Positions 23,855 through 31,540 of a stretch of DNA of 64,000 nucleotides are shown here, one piece after another. The notes beneath the pieces were generated by a model. It did not search any database. It was given only the letters and a program-made list of their open reading frames with translations, and was not told the DNA's origin. Numbering within the stretch: position 1 is the stretch's first letter; each line of letters starts with the position of its first letter. The stretch covers positions 1 to 64,000 of the forward strand of contig JBQDZM010000014.1 of the NCBI GenBank assembly GCA_052108535.1, given 5' to 3'. The translations under genes and the position numbers were made by a program. This DNA is from Galactobacter sp052108535. GTDB lineage: Bacteria; Actinomycetota; Actinomycetes; Actinomycetales; Micrococcaceae.

Positions 23855-25195
23855 ATGGCACGTAAGCCCTCGCTCACCGGATTCCCCGAATTGCTGCCGG
23901 CCGAAAGGGTCGTGGAGCAGCATGTCCTGGACACCCTGCGCAGGGTCTTTGAGCTCCATGGTTTCGCCAATATCGAGACGCGCGCCGTGGAGCCCGTGGC
24001 GCAGCTGCTGCGTAAGGGTGAGATCGACAAGGAGGTCTACGGGATCTCCCGCCTGCAAGACGCCGGTGCCGCCAAGGATGATCCCAACGCCCTGGCCCTG
24101 CACTTCGACCTGACCGTGCCGTTTGCCCGCTACGTGGTGGAGAACGCCGGGTGGCTGCACTTCCCGTTCCGCCGCTACCAGATTCAGAAGGTCTGGCGTG
24201 GCGAGCGTCCGCAAGACGGGCGTTTCCGCGAGTTCACTCAGGCCGATGTCGACATTGTGGGCGACGGCGCGCTGCCCTTCCGCTACGACGTGGAACTGGC
24301 GCTGGTGATCGCTGAGGCGCTCTCCGAGCTGGATTTGGGCGACTTCCGCTTGCGCGTGAACAATCGCAAGCTCTCCGAGGGCTTCTACCGTGGCCTGGGC
24401 GTTGAGGACACCGCTGCCGTGCTGCGGGAGATCGACAAACTGGAGAAGATCGGTGCGGAGTCCGTGGCTGAGAACCTCACCGGACAGGGGCTGACCTCAC
24501 AGCAGGCGCAGCAGGCCCTCTCCCTGGCCTCCATCCGGACGCCGGACACCTCCTTTGTGGAGCAGGTCCGCGCCCTTGGCGTCTCAGACCCGCTGCTCGA
24601 CGACGGCCTGGACGAGCTGGCCCAGGTGATCGAGGCCGCCTCGACCTCCGCTCCAGGTCGGGTGATCGCCGATCTCTCCATCGCCCGCGGCCTGGACTAC
24701 TACACGGGCACCGTCTATGAGACGGTCCTGGTGGGTCACGAGAAGCTCGGTTCCATCTGCTCCGGCGGACGCTATGAGTCCCTGGCGTCGAAGGGCAAGA
24801 AGACCTACCCCGGGGTGGGCCTGTCCATCGGCGTGTCCCGTCTGGTGTCCCGCCTGATCGCAGAGCAGACTCTGGTGGCCTCCCGCGAGGTTCCCACCGC
24901 CGTCCTGGTGACCCTGACCCATGATGAGGACTGGGCGCTGGCCCAGGAGGTTGCCCGCCAGCTGCGTGGGCGCGGCATCAGCACCGAGGTGATGGCCACG
25001 GCCGAGAAGTTCGGAAGGCAGATCAAGCACGCCGATCGTCGCGGGATCCCGTTCGTCTGGTTCCTGGGTGCCGATGGCGCCTCAGACCAGGTCAAGGACA
25101 TTCGCTCCGGCGTTCAGGCCGATGCTGAGGCCGGCACCTGGGTGCCAGGCGCGGCCGATCTGCGCCCCGCCGTCGTCCCTGGCGAGAACGCGTAA
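23855..25195 (+). CDS. hisS: histidyl-tRNA synthetase
   Basis: Class II synthetase charging tRNA-His. From the ATG at 23855 (MARKPSLTGFPELLPAERVVE), preceded by AGGAGCG, it is 446 aa. Visible are LHFDLTVPFARYV (motif 1/2 region), RRYQIQKVWRGERPQDGRF (motif 2), the histidine-binding ARGLDYYTGTVYE and the GGRYESLA loop, followed by the anticodon-binding domain. A longer open frame begins 84 nt upstream without a ribosome-binding site. Confidence 0.97.
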   Translation: MARKPSLTGFPELLPAERVVEQHVLDTLRRVFELHGFANIETRAVEPVAQLLRKGEIDKEVYGISRLQDAGAAKDDPNALALHFDLTVPFARYVVENAGWLHFPFRRYQIQKVWRGERPQDGRFREFTQADVDIVGDGALPFRYDVELALVIAEALSELDLGDFRLRVNNRKLSEGFYRGLGVEDTAAVLREIDKLEKIGAESVAENLTGQGLTSQQAQQALSLASIRTPDTSFVEQVRALGVSDPLLDDGLDELAQVIEAASTSAPGRVIADLSIARGLDYYTGTVYETVLVGHEKLGSICSGGRYESLASKGKKTYPGVGLSIGVSRLVSRLIAEQTLVASREVPTAVLVTLTHDEDWALAQEVARQLRGRGISTEVMATAEKFGRQIKHADRRGIPFVWFLGADGASDQVKDIRSGVQADAEAGTWVPGAADLRPAVVPGENA

Positions 25196-25270
25196 ACTTA
25201 ACAACCGATTGACTTGCGCGGTGCAGCGGCACACGCTCTGCCCGCAAATCCCTTTGAAAGGAAGTAGTTC

Positions 25271-27055
25271 GTGCTGCGCACACATGACGCGGGTTCGCTC
25301 CGCGCCGAGCACATCGGACAGACCGTCACCCTGGCAGGGTGGGTGGCCCGCCGCCGCGATCACGGTGGAGTGGCCTTCCTCGATCTGCGCGACCGTTCCG
25401 GCGTGGCGCAGGTCGTGGTGCACGACGAGGCGGTGTTCTCTCCGCTGCGCAACGAATTCGTGATCGCCGTGACCGGCAAGGTCATGCAGCGCCCCGAGGG
25501 TAACGAGAACCCGGAACTGCCCACGGGCGCCATCGAGGTCTTCGCGGAATCCCTGGAGGTCCTCAACACCGCAGCCCCGCTGCCGTTCCAGGTGGACGAG
25601 CACGTTGAGGTCGGCGAGGAAGCCCGCCTGCGCTACCGCTATGTGGATCTGCGCCGCCCCAAGCCGGCGGCCAACCTGAAGCTTCGTTCCGAGGCCAACC
25701 GGGTTGCACGCGAGTTCCTGCATGAGCAGGGCTACCTCGAGGTGGAGACCCCCACCATGACGCGCTCCACCCCCGAGGGCGCCCGTGACTTCATCGTCCC
25801 GGCCCGCCTTGCTCCGGGTAAGTGGTATGCGTTGCCGCAGTCGCCTCAACTGTTCAAGCAGTTGCTTCAGGTGGGTGGCGTGGAGAAGTACTACCAGCTG
25901 GCCCGCTGCTACCGCGATGAGGACTTCCGCGCGGACCGTCAGCCCGAGTTCACCCAGCTGGACATCGAGGCCTCCTTCGTTGAGCAGGACGACATCATCG
26001 CCCTTGGCGAGGAGATCGTCCGTCGGCTGTGGGCCCTGATCGACGTTCCCGTCGAGGGTCCCATCGCTCGGATGACCTACGCCGAGGCCATGACCAAGTA
26101 CGGTTCCGATAAGCCGGATCTGCGCTTTGGCCTGGAACTCGTGGAGCTGAAGGAGTTCTTCAAGGACACCACCTTCCGCGTGTTCCAGTCTCCCTACGTG
26201 GGTGCCGTGGTGATGCCCGGCGGCGCCTCACAGCCGCGCCGCCAGTTGGATGCCTGGCAGGAATGGGCCAAGCAGCACGGCGGCAAGGGTCTGGCCTACG
26301 TCCTGGTCCAGGACGATGGCACCCTCACCGGTCCCGTTGCGAAGAACCTAACCGACTGGGAGCGCGAGAACCTGGTGGAGAAGGTCGGCGCCAACCCCGG
26401 CGACTGCATCTTCTTCGGTGCCGGCGAGACCAAGCCCACCCGTAACCTGCTTGGTGCAGCTCGCGTGGAGATCGGTCACCGCACCGGCCTCATCAAGGAG
26501 GGCGACTGGGCCTTCGTGTGGGTCGTCGACGCACCCATGTTCGAGCCTGCAGCTGACGCCGTGGCCGACGGCGACGTGGCCGTTGGCGCGGGTAAGTGGA
26601 CCGCCGTGCACCACGCGTTCACCTCGCCCAAGCCCGAGTTCATGGACACCTTCGACACCGATCCCGGTCCGGCCCTGGCCTATGCCTACGACATCGTGTG
26701 CAACGGCAACGAGATCGGCGGCGGTTCCATCCGTATCCATCGTCGTGACGTGCAGGAACGCGTGTTCAAGGTCATGGGTGTTTCCGAGGAGCAGGCTCAG
26801 GAGCAGTTCGGCTTCCTGCTGGAGGGCTTCAAGTACGGCGCCCCGCCCATGGGTGGCATCGCACTGGGTTGGGACCGCGTGGTCTCCCTGCTGGCGGGCG
26901 AGGACTCCATCCGCGAAGTCATCGCCTTCCCGAAGACCGGCGGCGGCTACGATCCGCTGACGGCCGCTCCGGCACCGATCACCCCGCAGCAGCGCAAGGA
27001 GGCTGGCGTGGACGCCAAGCCCGAAGCTGCCGAAAAGAAGGACGCTCAGGCCTGA
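25271..27055 (+). CDS. aspS: aspartyl-tRNA synthetase
   Basis: Class IIb synthetase of the bacterial type, 594 aa. It has the N-terminal OB anticodon-binding domain (VTLAGWVARRRDHGGVAFLDLRD), motif 2 with FRADRQPEFTQLDIE, a GAD insertion (about 280-420) and motif 3 IALGWDRVVSLL. Whether it also mischarges tRNA-Asn depends on the presence of GatCAB or AsnRS elsewhere. The GTG start at 25271 has GAAAGGAAG upstream. A TTGACT lies in the 75-nt spacer after hisS, so aspS may have its own promoter. The C-terminus ends in a Lys/Glu/Ala tail. Confidence 0.97.
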   Translation: MLRTHDAGSLRAEHIGQTVTLAGWVARRRDHGGVAFLDLRDRSGVAQVVVHDEAVFSPLRNEFVIAVTGKVMQRPEGNENPELPTGAIEVFAESLEVLNTAAPLPFQVDEHVEVGEEARLRYRYVDLRRPKPAANLKLRSEANRVAREFLHEQGYLEVETPTMTRSTPEGARDFIVPARLAPGKWYALPQSPQLFKQLLQVGGVEKYYQLARCYRDEDFRADRQPEFTQLDIEASFVEQDDIIALGEEIVRRLWALIDVPVEGPIARMTYAEAMTKYGSDKPDLRFGLELVELKEFFKDTTFRVFQSPYVGAVVMPGGASQPRRQLDAWQEWAKQHGGKGLAYVLVQDDGTLTGPVAKNLTDWERENLVEKVGANPGDCIFFGAGETKPTRNLLGAARVEIGHRTGLIKEGDWAFVWVVDAPMFEPAADAVADGDVAVGAGKWTAVHHAFTSPKPEFMDTFDTDPGPALAYAYDIVCNGNEIGGGSIRIHRRDVQERVFKVMGVSEEQAQEQFGFLLEGFKYGAPPMGGIALGWDRVVSLLAGEDSIREVIAFPKTGGGYDPLTAAPAPITPQQRKEAGVDAKPEAAEKKDAQA

Positions 27056-27070
27056 GTCCAGCCCAAGGCC

Positions 27071-27116
27071 AAACGGCGGTGGCCGCCTCCCATACGGGAG
27101 GCGGCCACCGCCGTTT
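27071..27116. terminator. strong terminator between aspS and dtd
   Basis: A 21-bp perfect GC-rich stem (27071-27091 with 27096-27116) has a 4-nt loop and AAA/TTT ends. It lies between convergent genes and can serve both. Confidence 0.9.
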
Positions 27117-27142
27117 CGCAGCACCTTGCTTGCCGGACCCTG

Positions 27143-27583
27143 TCACCCGGGGAGGTCGGCCGAGTCGATCAGGATCGTGAAGGGCCCGTTGTTGGTCAGA
27201 CTCACCCGCATATGGGCGCCGAACACACCGGTGGAGACGGAGAGGCCCATCCCGCGGAGCACGGAGGCGACTTCCTCGTACAAAGGCTCCGAGACGGGGC
27301 CGGGCGCGGCTTGGGTCCACCCGGGACGTCGGCCCTTGCGGACGTCGCCGTAGAGGGTGAACTGACTGATCAAGAGGATGGGGGCTTGAGCCGTGAGCGC
27401 GGAGACCTCGTCGGGAAGGATGCGCAAATTCGCGATCTTGGCGGCAACTTTCACCGCGGTGGCCTCATCGTCACTGTGAGTCACTCCCAGGAGCACCACG
27501 AGCCCCTGACCGTCGAACCCGCCGGTGACCACACCAGCCACCGTGACGTGAGCCCCGTCCACCACCTGGATCAGCGCGCGCAT
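27143..27583 (-). CDS. dtd: D-aminoacyl-tRNA deacylase
   Basis: Homodimeric hydrolase that removes D-amino acids (and glycine from tRNA-Ala) from tRNA. The 146-aa protein shows the DTD signatures: LISQFTLYGDVRKGRRP with the SQxTL active-site motif, and NNGPFTILIDS with the NxGPxT motif. The start is the ATG at 27583 (MRALIQVVDGAHVTV), the family-conserved N-terminus; an upstream in-frame ATG adds 13 non-conserved residues. Confidence 0.95.
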   Translation of the reverse strand: MRALIQVVDGAHVTVAGVVTGGFDGQGLVVLLGVTHSDDEATAVKVAAKIANLRILPDEVSALTAQAPILLISQFTLYGDVRKGRRPGWTQAAPGPVSEPLYEEVASVLRGMGLSVSTGVFGAHMRVSLTNNGPFTILIDSADLPG

Positions 27584-27671
27584 ATTCCCCTTCCCGGCCG
27601 CCGCGGACCTCCCGCAGGGCACAAGAGAACACTACCGAGGCAAGGAGCGCACGTGAGCACGCGGGGGCGCG

Positions 27672-28082
27672 TCAGGTGCGCGAAGGTCGCATCGCCCTCA
27701 CTTGCTTCAATTCTGCGTCGGTCGCCAGCTCCGTGTACCGCTGCGTCCCTTAGCCCACCAGCGCGACCTTGCCGTGCTCGTCATGGTGAAATCCCCAGCC
27801 GTAGCGTTTGGCCAGGGGAGAGGCGCGTAAACAAGCCTGGGACTTGGCGAAGAATTCGTCACGCGCGCCCTCGCGGTCGGCATCGCCGATGCCGTGGCGT
27901 ACGGCATACACCTCGAAGAGCACGTCGTCGCTCGTGTATTCATAAGGATGATCCGTCAAGAGCTGGTATTCGAGTTCGGCGATTCCCGGGCCCGAATCTG
28001 AGGCCGGAGGGATCTGAGCGGAGGTGACTGCGTCGTCGTCAGCGACCTGGATGAAGGTGCTCTGATAATTGGTGGAACTCAT
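27672..28082 (-). pseudogene. DUF6157 family gene interrupted by an in-frame stop
   Basis: The frame from the ATG at 28082 (MSSTNYQSTFIQVADDDAVTSA) follows the DUF6157 family closely through QACLRASPLAKRYGWGFH and GKVALVG, then meets TAA at 27750-27752. The same frame continues past the stop for 25 codons with family-like sequence (RYTELATDAELKQVRAMR) to a TGA at 27672-27674. The intact gene would be about 136 aa, the usual family length; the current product would be 110 aa and lack the last helix. DUF6157 function is unknown. It is the downstream partner of the frameshifted UPF0303 gene. A truncated but active protein is possible. Confidence 0.75.
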
Positions 28083-28115
28083 GAGCATCAGCGTAGGGCG
28101 TTGACGTGAGCTGGG

Positions 28116-28627
28116 TCACCCCTCGCGGCGATGCAGAAGTGCTTGCAAGCCCTCCACCACCAGCGCGTGGTCCTCGTGCATCTCCAGGCCGGAGACACCG
28201 ACGGCGCCGATGAGTCGGCCTCGCACGCGCAGGGGACTGCCCCACCGGCGGCCGCGTAGGCGTTTGGGTCCAGGCGAGCGTCCCTGTCGAAGGATTCGCC
28301 CTTGACCTCGTAGCTGTACTTCACGCCGAGCGAGGACTGGTCAAAGTGCCGGAGAACCCTGAACTTGCGCTCCAACCAGGCATCGTTTGTGGCGGAGGCG
28401 CCGGGTGTCGCGGTGTGGAAGACGCGCTGCTCGCCGAAGACGATACTCATGGCGACACCATATCCTCGCTCCAAGGCGGCGTCCCGCAGCCATGTTCCCA
28501 GGGTCCATGCGTCGTCCAGGGAGAATTCCGTGAAGTCGAGTTGCTTCTCCTCGTCGAGGAGTGTGCTCAGAAGGTCGGCCGGGGTCTGTGCGAGGTATGC
28601 CGCGGCACGCTCATGGGTCTTAGTCAT
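28116..28627 (-). pseudogene. UPF0303 / heme-degrading-domain (HbpS-like) gene with a 1-nt frameshift
   Basis: From the ATG at 28627 the frame matches the UPF0303/HbpS-like family (DLLSTLLDEEKQLDFTEFSL, LDPNAYAAAGGAV) for about 131 residues. It then slips. In the next frame the family sequence resumes at once (LRVRGRLIGAVGVSGLEMH, then EDHALVVEGLQALL) and ends at a TGA at 28116-28118. The slip is at GTCCCCTG on the coding strand (C-run at 28232-28235): five Cs would restore V-P-L, four are present. The intact gene would give about 170 aa. This is a real 1-nt deletion, a phase-variable tract or an assembly error. Family members bind heme or act near glycolate and oxidative-stress genes; their function is poorly defined. 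Confidence 0.8.
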
Positions 28628-28650
28628 GAGGTTGATCCTGCCCGCCTAAG

Positions 28651-28664
28651 TTTGTCCTGACAAA
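28651..28664. promoter_or_regulatory. palindrome TTTGTC-CT-GACAAA upstream of the HbpS-like pseudogene
   Basis: A perfect 6+6 dyad with a 2-nt centre, 24 nt before the start codon of the pseudogene. On the minus strand it contains TTGTCA, which could be a -35. The shape suits a GntR-, MarR- or TetR-type repressor; no regulator gene is adjacent. Confidence 0.45.
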
Positions 28665-28843
28665 TATTCGGCACCTGTGTGACGTACGCCCCCGCAGTGG
28701 GGTCGAAGATCTAGCCGACGCGCATCCACACAGCCACGTCTTGCTGTCTTCCCCCACGCGTCTCTGGGTTATCTCCCATAATGCGTGTCTGGTATCGGTC
28801 TGCTTCCTTTCAAGCCAAGTGTGTGATCTGTTCTTCGCTCCCC

Positions 28844-28910
28844 ACAGAGCCAGGTTTTCACAACAGAGCCATTCCTTGCCCAGCTCCACGGTGAATCCCC
28901 GGCTCTGCGA
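28844..28910. repeat. 67-bp direct repeat, copy A
   Basis: Matches copy B at 29098-29164 with 62 of 67 positions identical. Each copy contains CAGAGCCATTCCTTG and ends near GGCTCTGCGA, so CAGAGCC/GGCTCTG can pair within a copy as a 7-bp stem. Copies are offset by 254 bp. Confidence 0.9.
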
Positions 28911-29048
28911 TGGGCACAGCGGCCTGCACACCAACGACGCGTCTTCGAGAGTGGCACCGCGCCCGCCACTCAGCCCGAAGAACAAGCAGACGGCGCCGCC
29001 ACCTACGGCACCACACCCACACCCGAAAACGACAGGCGGGACGCCCAT

Positions 29049-29082
29049 GACACACCTGGGCAGACACACATTTTGGGACACA
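29049..29082. repeat. three GACACA units at 14-bp period
   Basis: GACACA occurs at 29049-29054, 29063-29068 and 29077-29082 (TGTGTC on the minus strand), exactly 14 bp apart. Such spaced short repeats are typical of transposase-binding subterminal repeats; here no transposase gene is nearby, so this may be an orphan insertion-sequence end. Confidence 0.5.
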
Positions 29083-29097
29083 ACTCACAGCTGGCAG

Positions 29098-29164
29098 ACA
29101 GGGCCGGGTTTTCACCACAGAGCCATTCCTTGGCCAGCTCCACGGTGAATCCGCGGCTCTGCGA
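29098..29164. repeat. 67-bp direct repeat, copy B
   Basis: Second copy of the repeat at 28844-28910, 62/67 identical. It ends 13 bp before the stop codon of trhO on the minus strand, so it lies in the 3' untranslated region of that gene and could act as a hairpin there. Confidence 0.9.
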
Positions 29165-29177
29165 CCGGTGCGTCGGC

Positions 29178-30083
29178 TCAAACGCCTACGTGTTCACATT
29201 CACCGCACGTTGGCTGGACCCCAGCTGCGGTGCATTCCTCGCAGCGCAGGTACATGTGGCGACAGGACAAGTTCTCGCAATTGACATAGATCGGCGTGGG
29301 GTTGCCACAACCGACACACGTGCCCAGGGACACTGCATCGGGGCTGAACTCCTGGTGCATGCGCTTGTCGAACACGTAGAGGGACCCATCCCACAGTCCA
29401 TCGTTGCCGCGGGTCTCACCATAACGAACGATGCCTCCGTCAATCTGATAGACCTCGTTGAAACCGCGGTTCTTCATCAGCACACTCAACACCTCACACC
29501 GCACGCCCCCGGTGCAGTAGGTGACCACGGCCTTGTCCTTCAGGTCGTCGTACTTCCCGGACTCGAGTTCCTCGATGAAGTCTCGGGTGGTGTCCGTGGA
29601 GGGGACCACCGCATCCTTGAAGCGGCCGATCTCGGCCTCCATCGCATTTCGGCCGTCAAAAAAGACCACGTCTCCACCCTCGGAGGCCAGTCCACGCCCG
29701 GCCACAAGCTCATCCACCGCGGCCGGGGCCAGGTGCTCTCCACCGCCGACCACCCCGGAATCGTCCACCGCGACCTCGTCGGGGTGACCGAAGGTCACCA
29801 ACTCGGGACGCACCTTGACGGACAGGCGGGGGAAGTCCTCACCCAGACCGTCGGACCATTTGATGTCGGCACCCCGGAAGGGCGCGTACCCACGCGTTGC
29901 CTTGCAGTACTGCTTCAAATCGTGGATGTCCCCACCTAACGTGGCGTTGATGCCGTGCACCGAGACGATCACGCGGCCTGTCAAGTTCAGCGAGCTGGCC
30001 AGTGAGTGCTGCCAAAGCCGAATCGCCTCCGGGTCGGCTAGGGGAGTGAACACGTAGAAGAGAACGATCTTGGGGACGGACAT
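29178..30083 (-). CDS. trhO: tRNA uridine(34) hydroxylase TrhO (rhodanese-related, UPF0176)
   Basis: Oxygen-dependent enzyme that forms 5-hydroxyuridine at wobble U34 of tRNA, a step toward (m)cmo5U. The 301 aa have the N-terminal acylphosphatase-like domain (VIVSVHGINATLGGDIHDL), the rhodanese domain with catalytic Cys in VVTYCTGGVRCEVL (about residue 190) and the C-terminal cysteine-rich region (CVGCGNPTPIYVNCENLSC, LRCEECTAAG). The start is the ATG at 30083. It is divergent from rarA with only 34 bp between start codons. Confidence 0.95.
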   Translation of the reverse strand: MSVPKIVLFYVFTPLADPEAIRLWQHSLASSLNLTGRVIVSVHGINATLGGDIHDLKQYCKATRGYAPFRGADIKWSDGLGEDFPRLSVKVRPELVTFGHPDEVAVDDSGVVGGGEHLAPAAVDELVAGRGLASEGGDVVFFDGRNAMEAEIGRFKDAVVPSTDTTRDFIEELESGKYDDLKDKAVVTYCTGGVRCEVLSVLMKNRGFNEVYQIDGGIVRYGETRGNDGLWDGSLYVFDKRMHQEFSPDAVSLGTCVGCGNPTPIYVNCENLSCRHMYLRCEECTAAGVQPTCGECEHVGV

Positions 30084-30104
30084 GGGTCAAAGTTTATCCG
30101 GAAC

Positions 30105-30110
30105 TAAACT
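30105..30110 (+). promoter_or_regulatory. -10 element of a probable leaderless rarA transcript
   Basis: TAAACT ends 7 nt before the GTG at 30118, so transcription would start at or next to the start codon. No Shine-Dalgarno is present. The promoter lies in the trhO-rarA divergent spacer. Confidence 0.55.
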
Positions 30111-30117
30111 GAGCCAT

Positions 30118-31530
30118 GTGAGCGATCTCTTCAACCAGGACAACGACGAGGACACCTATACCGGGTTCCCGTCAGCCCGCCAAGGTGGGGGAGCGGGGCG
30201 TGGCCGTGGCCGGTCACCCCTCGCGGTCCGCATGCGCCCCACCTCCCTGGACGAGGTAGCCGGCCAGCAGCACCTGCTTTTGCCGGGGTCGCCGCTACGT
30301 CAACTCGCCGAGGCAGAAGGTTCCGGCCCGGCCGGCCTCAGCTCCGTCATTCTCTGGGGACCCCCCGGAACCGGCAAGACCACCCTGGCGCACGTCATCG
30401 CCCGCGGGCCGCACCGCAGTTTCGTTGAGCTCTCCGCCATCTCAGCAGGCGTGAAGGACGTCCGCCGCGTCATGGATCAGGCGCTAGAGGACCGCGACCT
30501 GCGCGGCATCACCACCGTCCTGTTTCTGGACGAGATCCACCGCTTCAACAAGGCCCAGCAGGATGCCCTGCTCCCTGGGGTAGAGAACGGCTGGGTGGTG
30601 CTCGTGGCCGCCACCACCGAGAACCCATCCTTCTCCGTGGTCGCACCGTTACTGTCTCGTTCCATCTTGCTGACCCTGAAGTCCTTGACGGACCAGGATC
30701 TGGTCGGCCTGCTGCAACGCGCCATCGAATCCGAGCGCGGACTCAACGGAAGCGTCGCGCCACAGGAAGGAGTCCTGGAGCACCTCGTCACCCTCTCCGG
30801 AGGCGACGCCCGCAAAGCGCTCACCGGCCTCGAAGCGGCAGCCGCCGTGGCACTGGACCGCCACACCAGGGAATCCGGGGAGGGGCCGGCTGCCATCTCC
30901 ACCGGGGACGCGGAACGCGCCATGGATGTGGCCGTCCGTCGCTACGACAAACAGGGCGACGACCACTACGACACCGCGTCCGCCCTCATCAAGTCCATCC
31001 GAGGTTCAGACGTGGACGCGGCCATGCATTACATGGCGACCATGATCGAGGCGGGGGAGGACCCCCGGTTCATCGCCCGACGACTCGTGATCTCCGCCGC
31101 CGAGGACATCGGTATGGCGGACCCCACGGCACTGCAGACGGCAGTGGCCGCGGCTCAGGCCGTGCAGTTGATCGGCATGCCGGAGGGTCGCATCGTGTTG
31201 GCAGAGGCCGTAACCCACCTGGCCACGGCACCCAAGTCCAACGCCTCCTATAACGCCATCAACGCCGCCATCGCTGACGTCAGGGCGGGCAAGGGCAAGG
31301 GCATCCCCGCCCACCTGCGCGACGCCCACTACAAGGGCGCGGAACAGCTGGGCCACGGCAAGAACTACATCTACGCCCACGATGCCCCGCACTCGGTGGC
31401 CACACAGCAGTACCCGCCGGATGATCTGGTGGGAGTGGACTATTACGTCCCCACGGAGAACGGCCAAGAACGCGGGATCAAGGCCACGCTCGCGACGCTC
31501 CGGGACATCGTGCGGGGCAAGCGCCGATAG
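30118..31530 (+). CDS. rarA: replication-associated recombination ATPase RarA (MgsA)
   Basis: AAA+ clamp-loader-like ATPase acting at stalled replication forks. From the GTG at 30118 (VSDLFNQDNDEDTYTG) it is 470 aa, with Walker A LWGPPGTGKTTLA, Walker B VLFLDEIHRFNKAQQDALLP, the sensor AATTENPSF and the C-terminal MgsA domain (AAEDIGMADPTAL, YIYAHDAPHSV, QQYPPDDLVG). A further in-frame ATG at 30082 would read into the trhO start and is less likely. Its TAG stop overlaps the -10 of lgt. Confidence 0.94.
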   Translation: MSDLFNQDNDEDTYTGFPSARQGGGAGRGRGRSPLAVRMRPTSLDEVAGQQHLLLPGSPLRQLAEAEGSGPAGLSSVILWGPPGTGKTTLAHVIARGPHRSFVELSAISAGVKDVRRVMDQALEDRDLRGITTVLFLDEIHRFNKAQQDALLPGVENGWVVLVAATTENPSFSVVAPLLSRSILLTLKSLTDQDLVGLLQRAIESERGLNGSVAPQEGVLEHLVTLSGGDARKALTGLEAAAAVALDRHTRESGEGPAAISTGDAERAMDVAVRRYDKQGDDHYDTASALIKSIRGSDVDAAMHYMATMIEAGEDPRFIARRLVISAAEDIGMADPTALQTAVAAAQAVQLIGMPEGRIVLAEAVTHLATAPKSNASYNAINAAIADVRAGKGKGIPAHLRDAHYKGAEQLGHGKNYIYAHDAPHSVATQQYPPDDLVGVDYYVPTENGQERGIKATLATLRDIVRGKRR

Positions 31531-31533
31531 AGT
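31528..31533 (+). promoter_or_regulatory. possible -10 for an internal lgt promoter
   Basis: TAGAGT overlaps the rarA stop and ends 7 nt before the lgt ATG at 31541, the spacing seen for leaderless genes in this window. AGGGGCC between them could also act as a weak ribosome-binding site for read-through from rarA. Confidence 0.35.
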
Positions 31534-31540
31534 AGGGGCC

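Larger units (their letters stand above)
28628..29177. other. 550-bp non-coding, repeat-bearing remnant region
   Basis: No convincing gene lies between the HbpS-like pseudogene and trhO. The stretch contains a palindrome next to the pseudogene, two copies of a 67-bp sequence, three GACACA units at a 14-bp period and a plus-strand frame whose segment DGAATYGTTPTPEND resembles the Thr/Pro-rich tail of DUF222/HNH proteins. Together these suggest leftovers of mobile or selfish DNA. Confidence 0.5.

Noticed and set aside
24584..25849. Antisense frames over hisS and aspS
   Set aside because: GC-codon shadows of essential synthetase genes; no independent support.
28226..28245. Programmed frameshifting in the HbpS-like gene
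   Set aside because: The site is a simple C-run without a slippery heptamer or downstream structure, and the neighbouring gene is also damaged, so mutation or sequencing error is more likely.
28844..29164. CRISPR array
   Set aside because: Only two repeat copies, 254 bp apart, with no short regular spacers and no cas genes.
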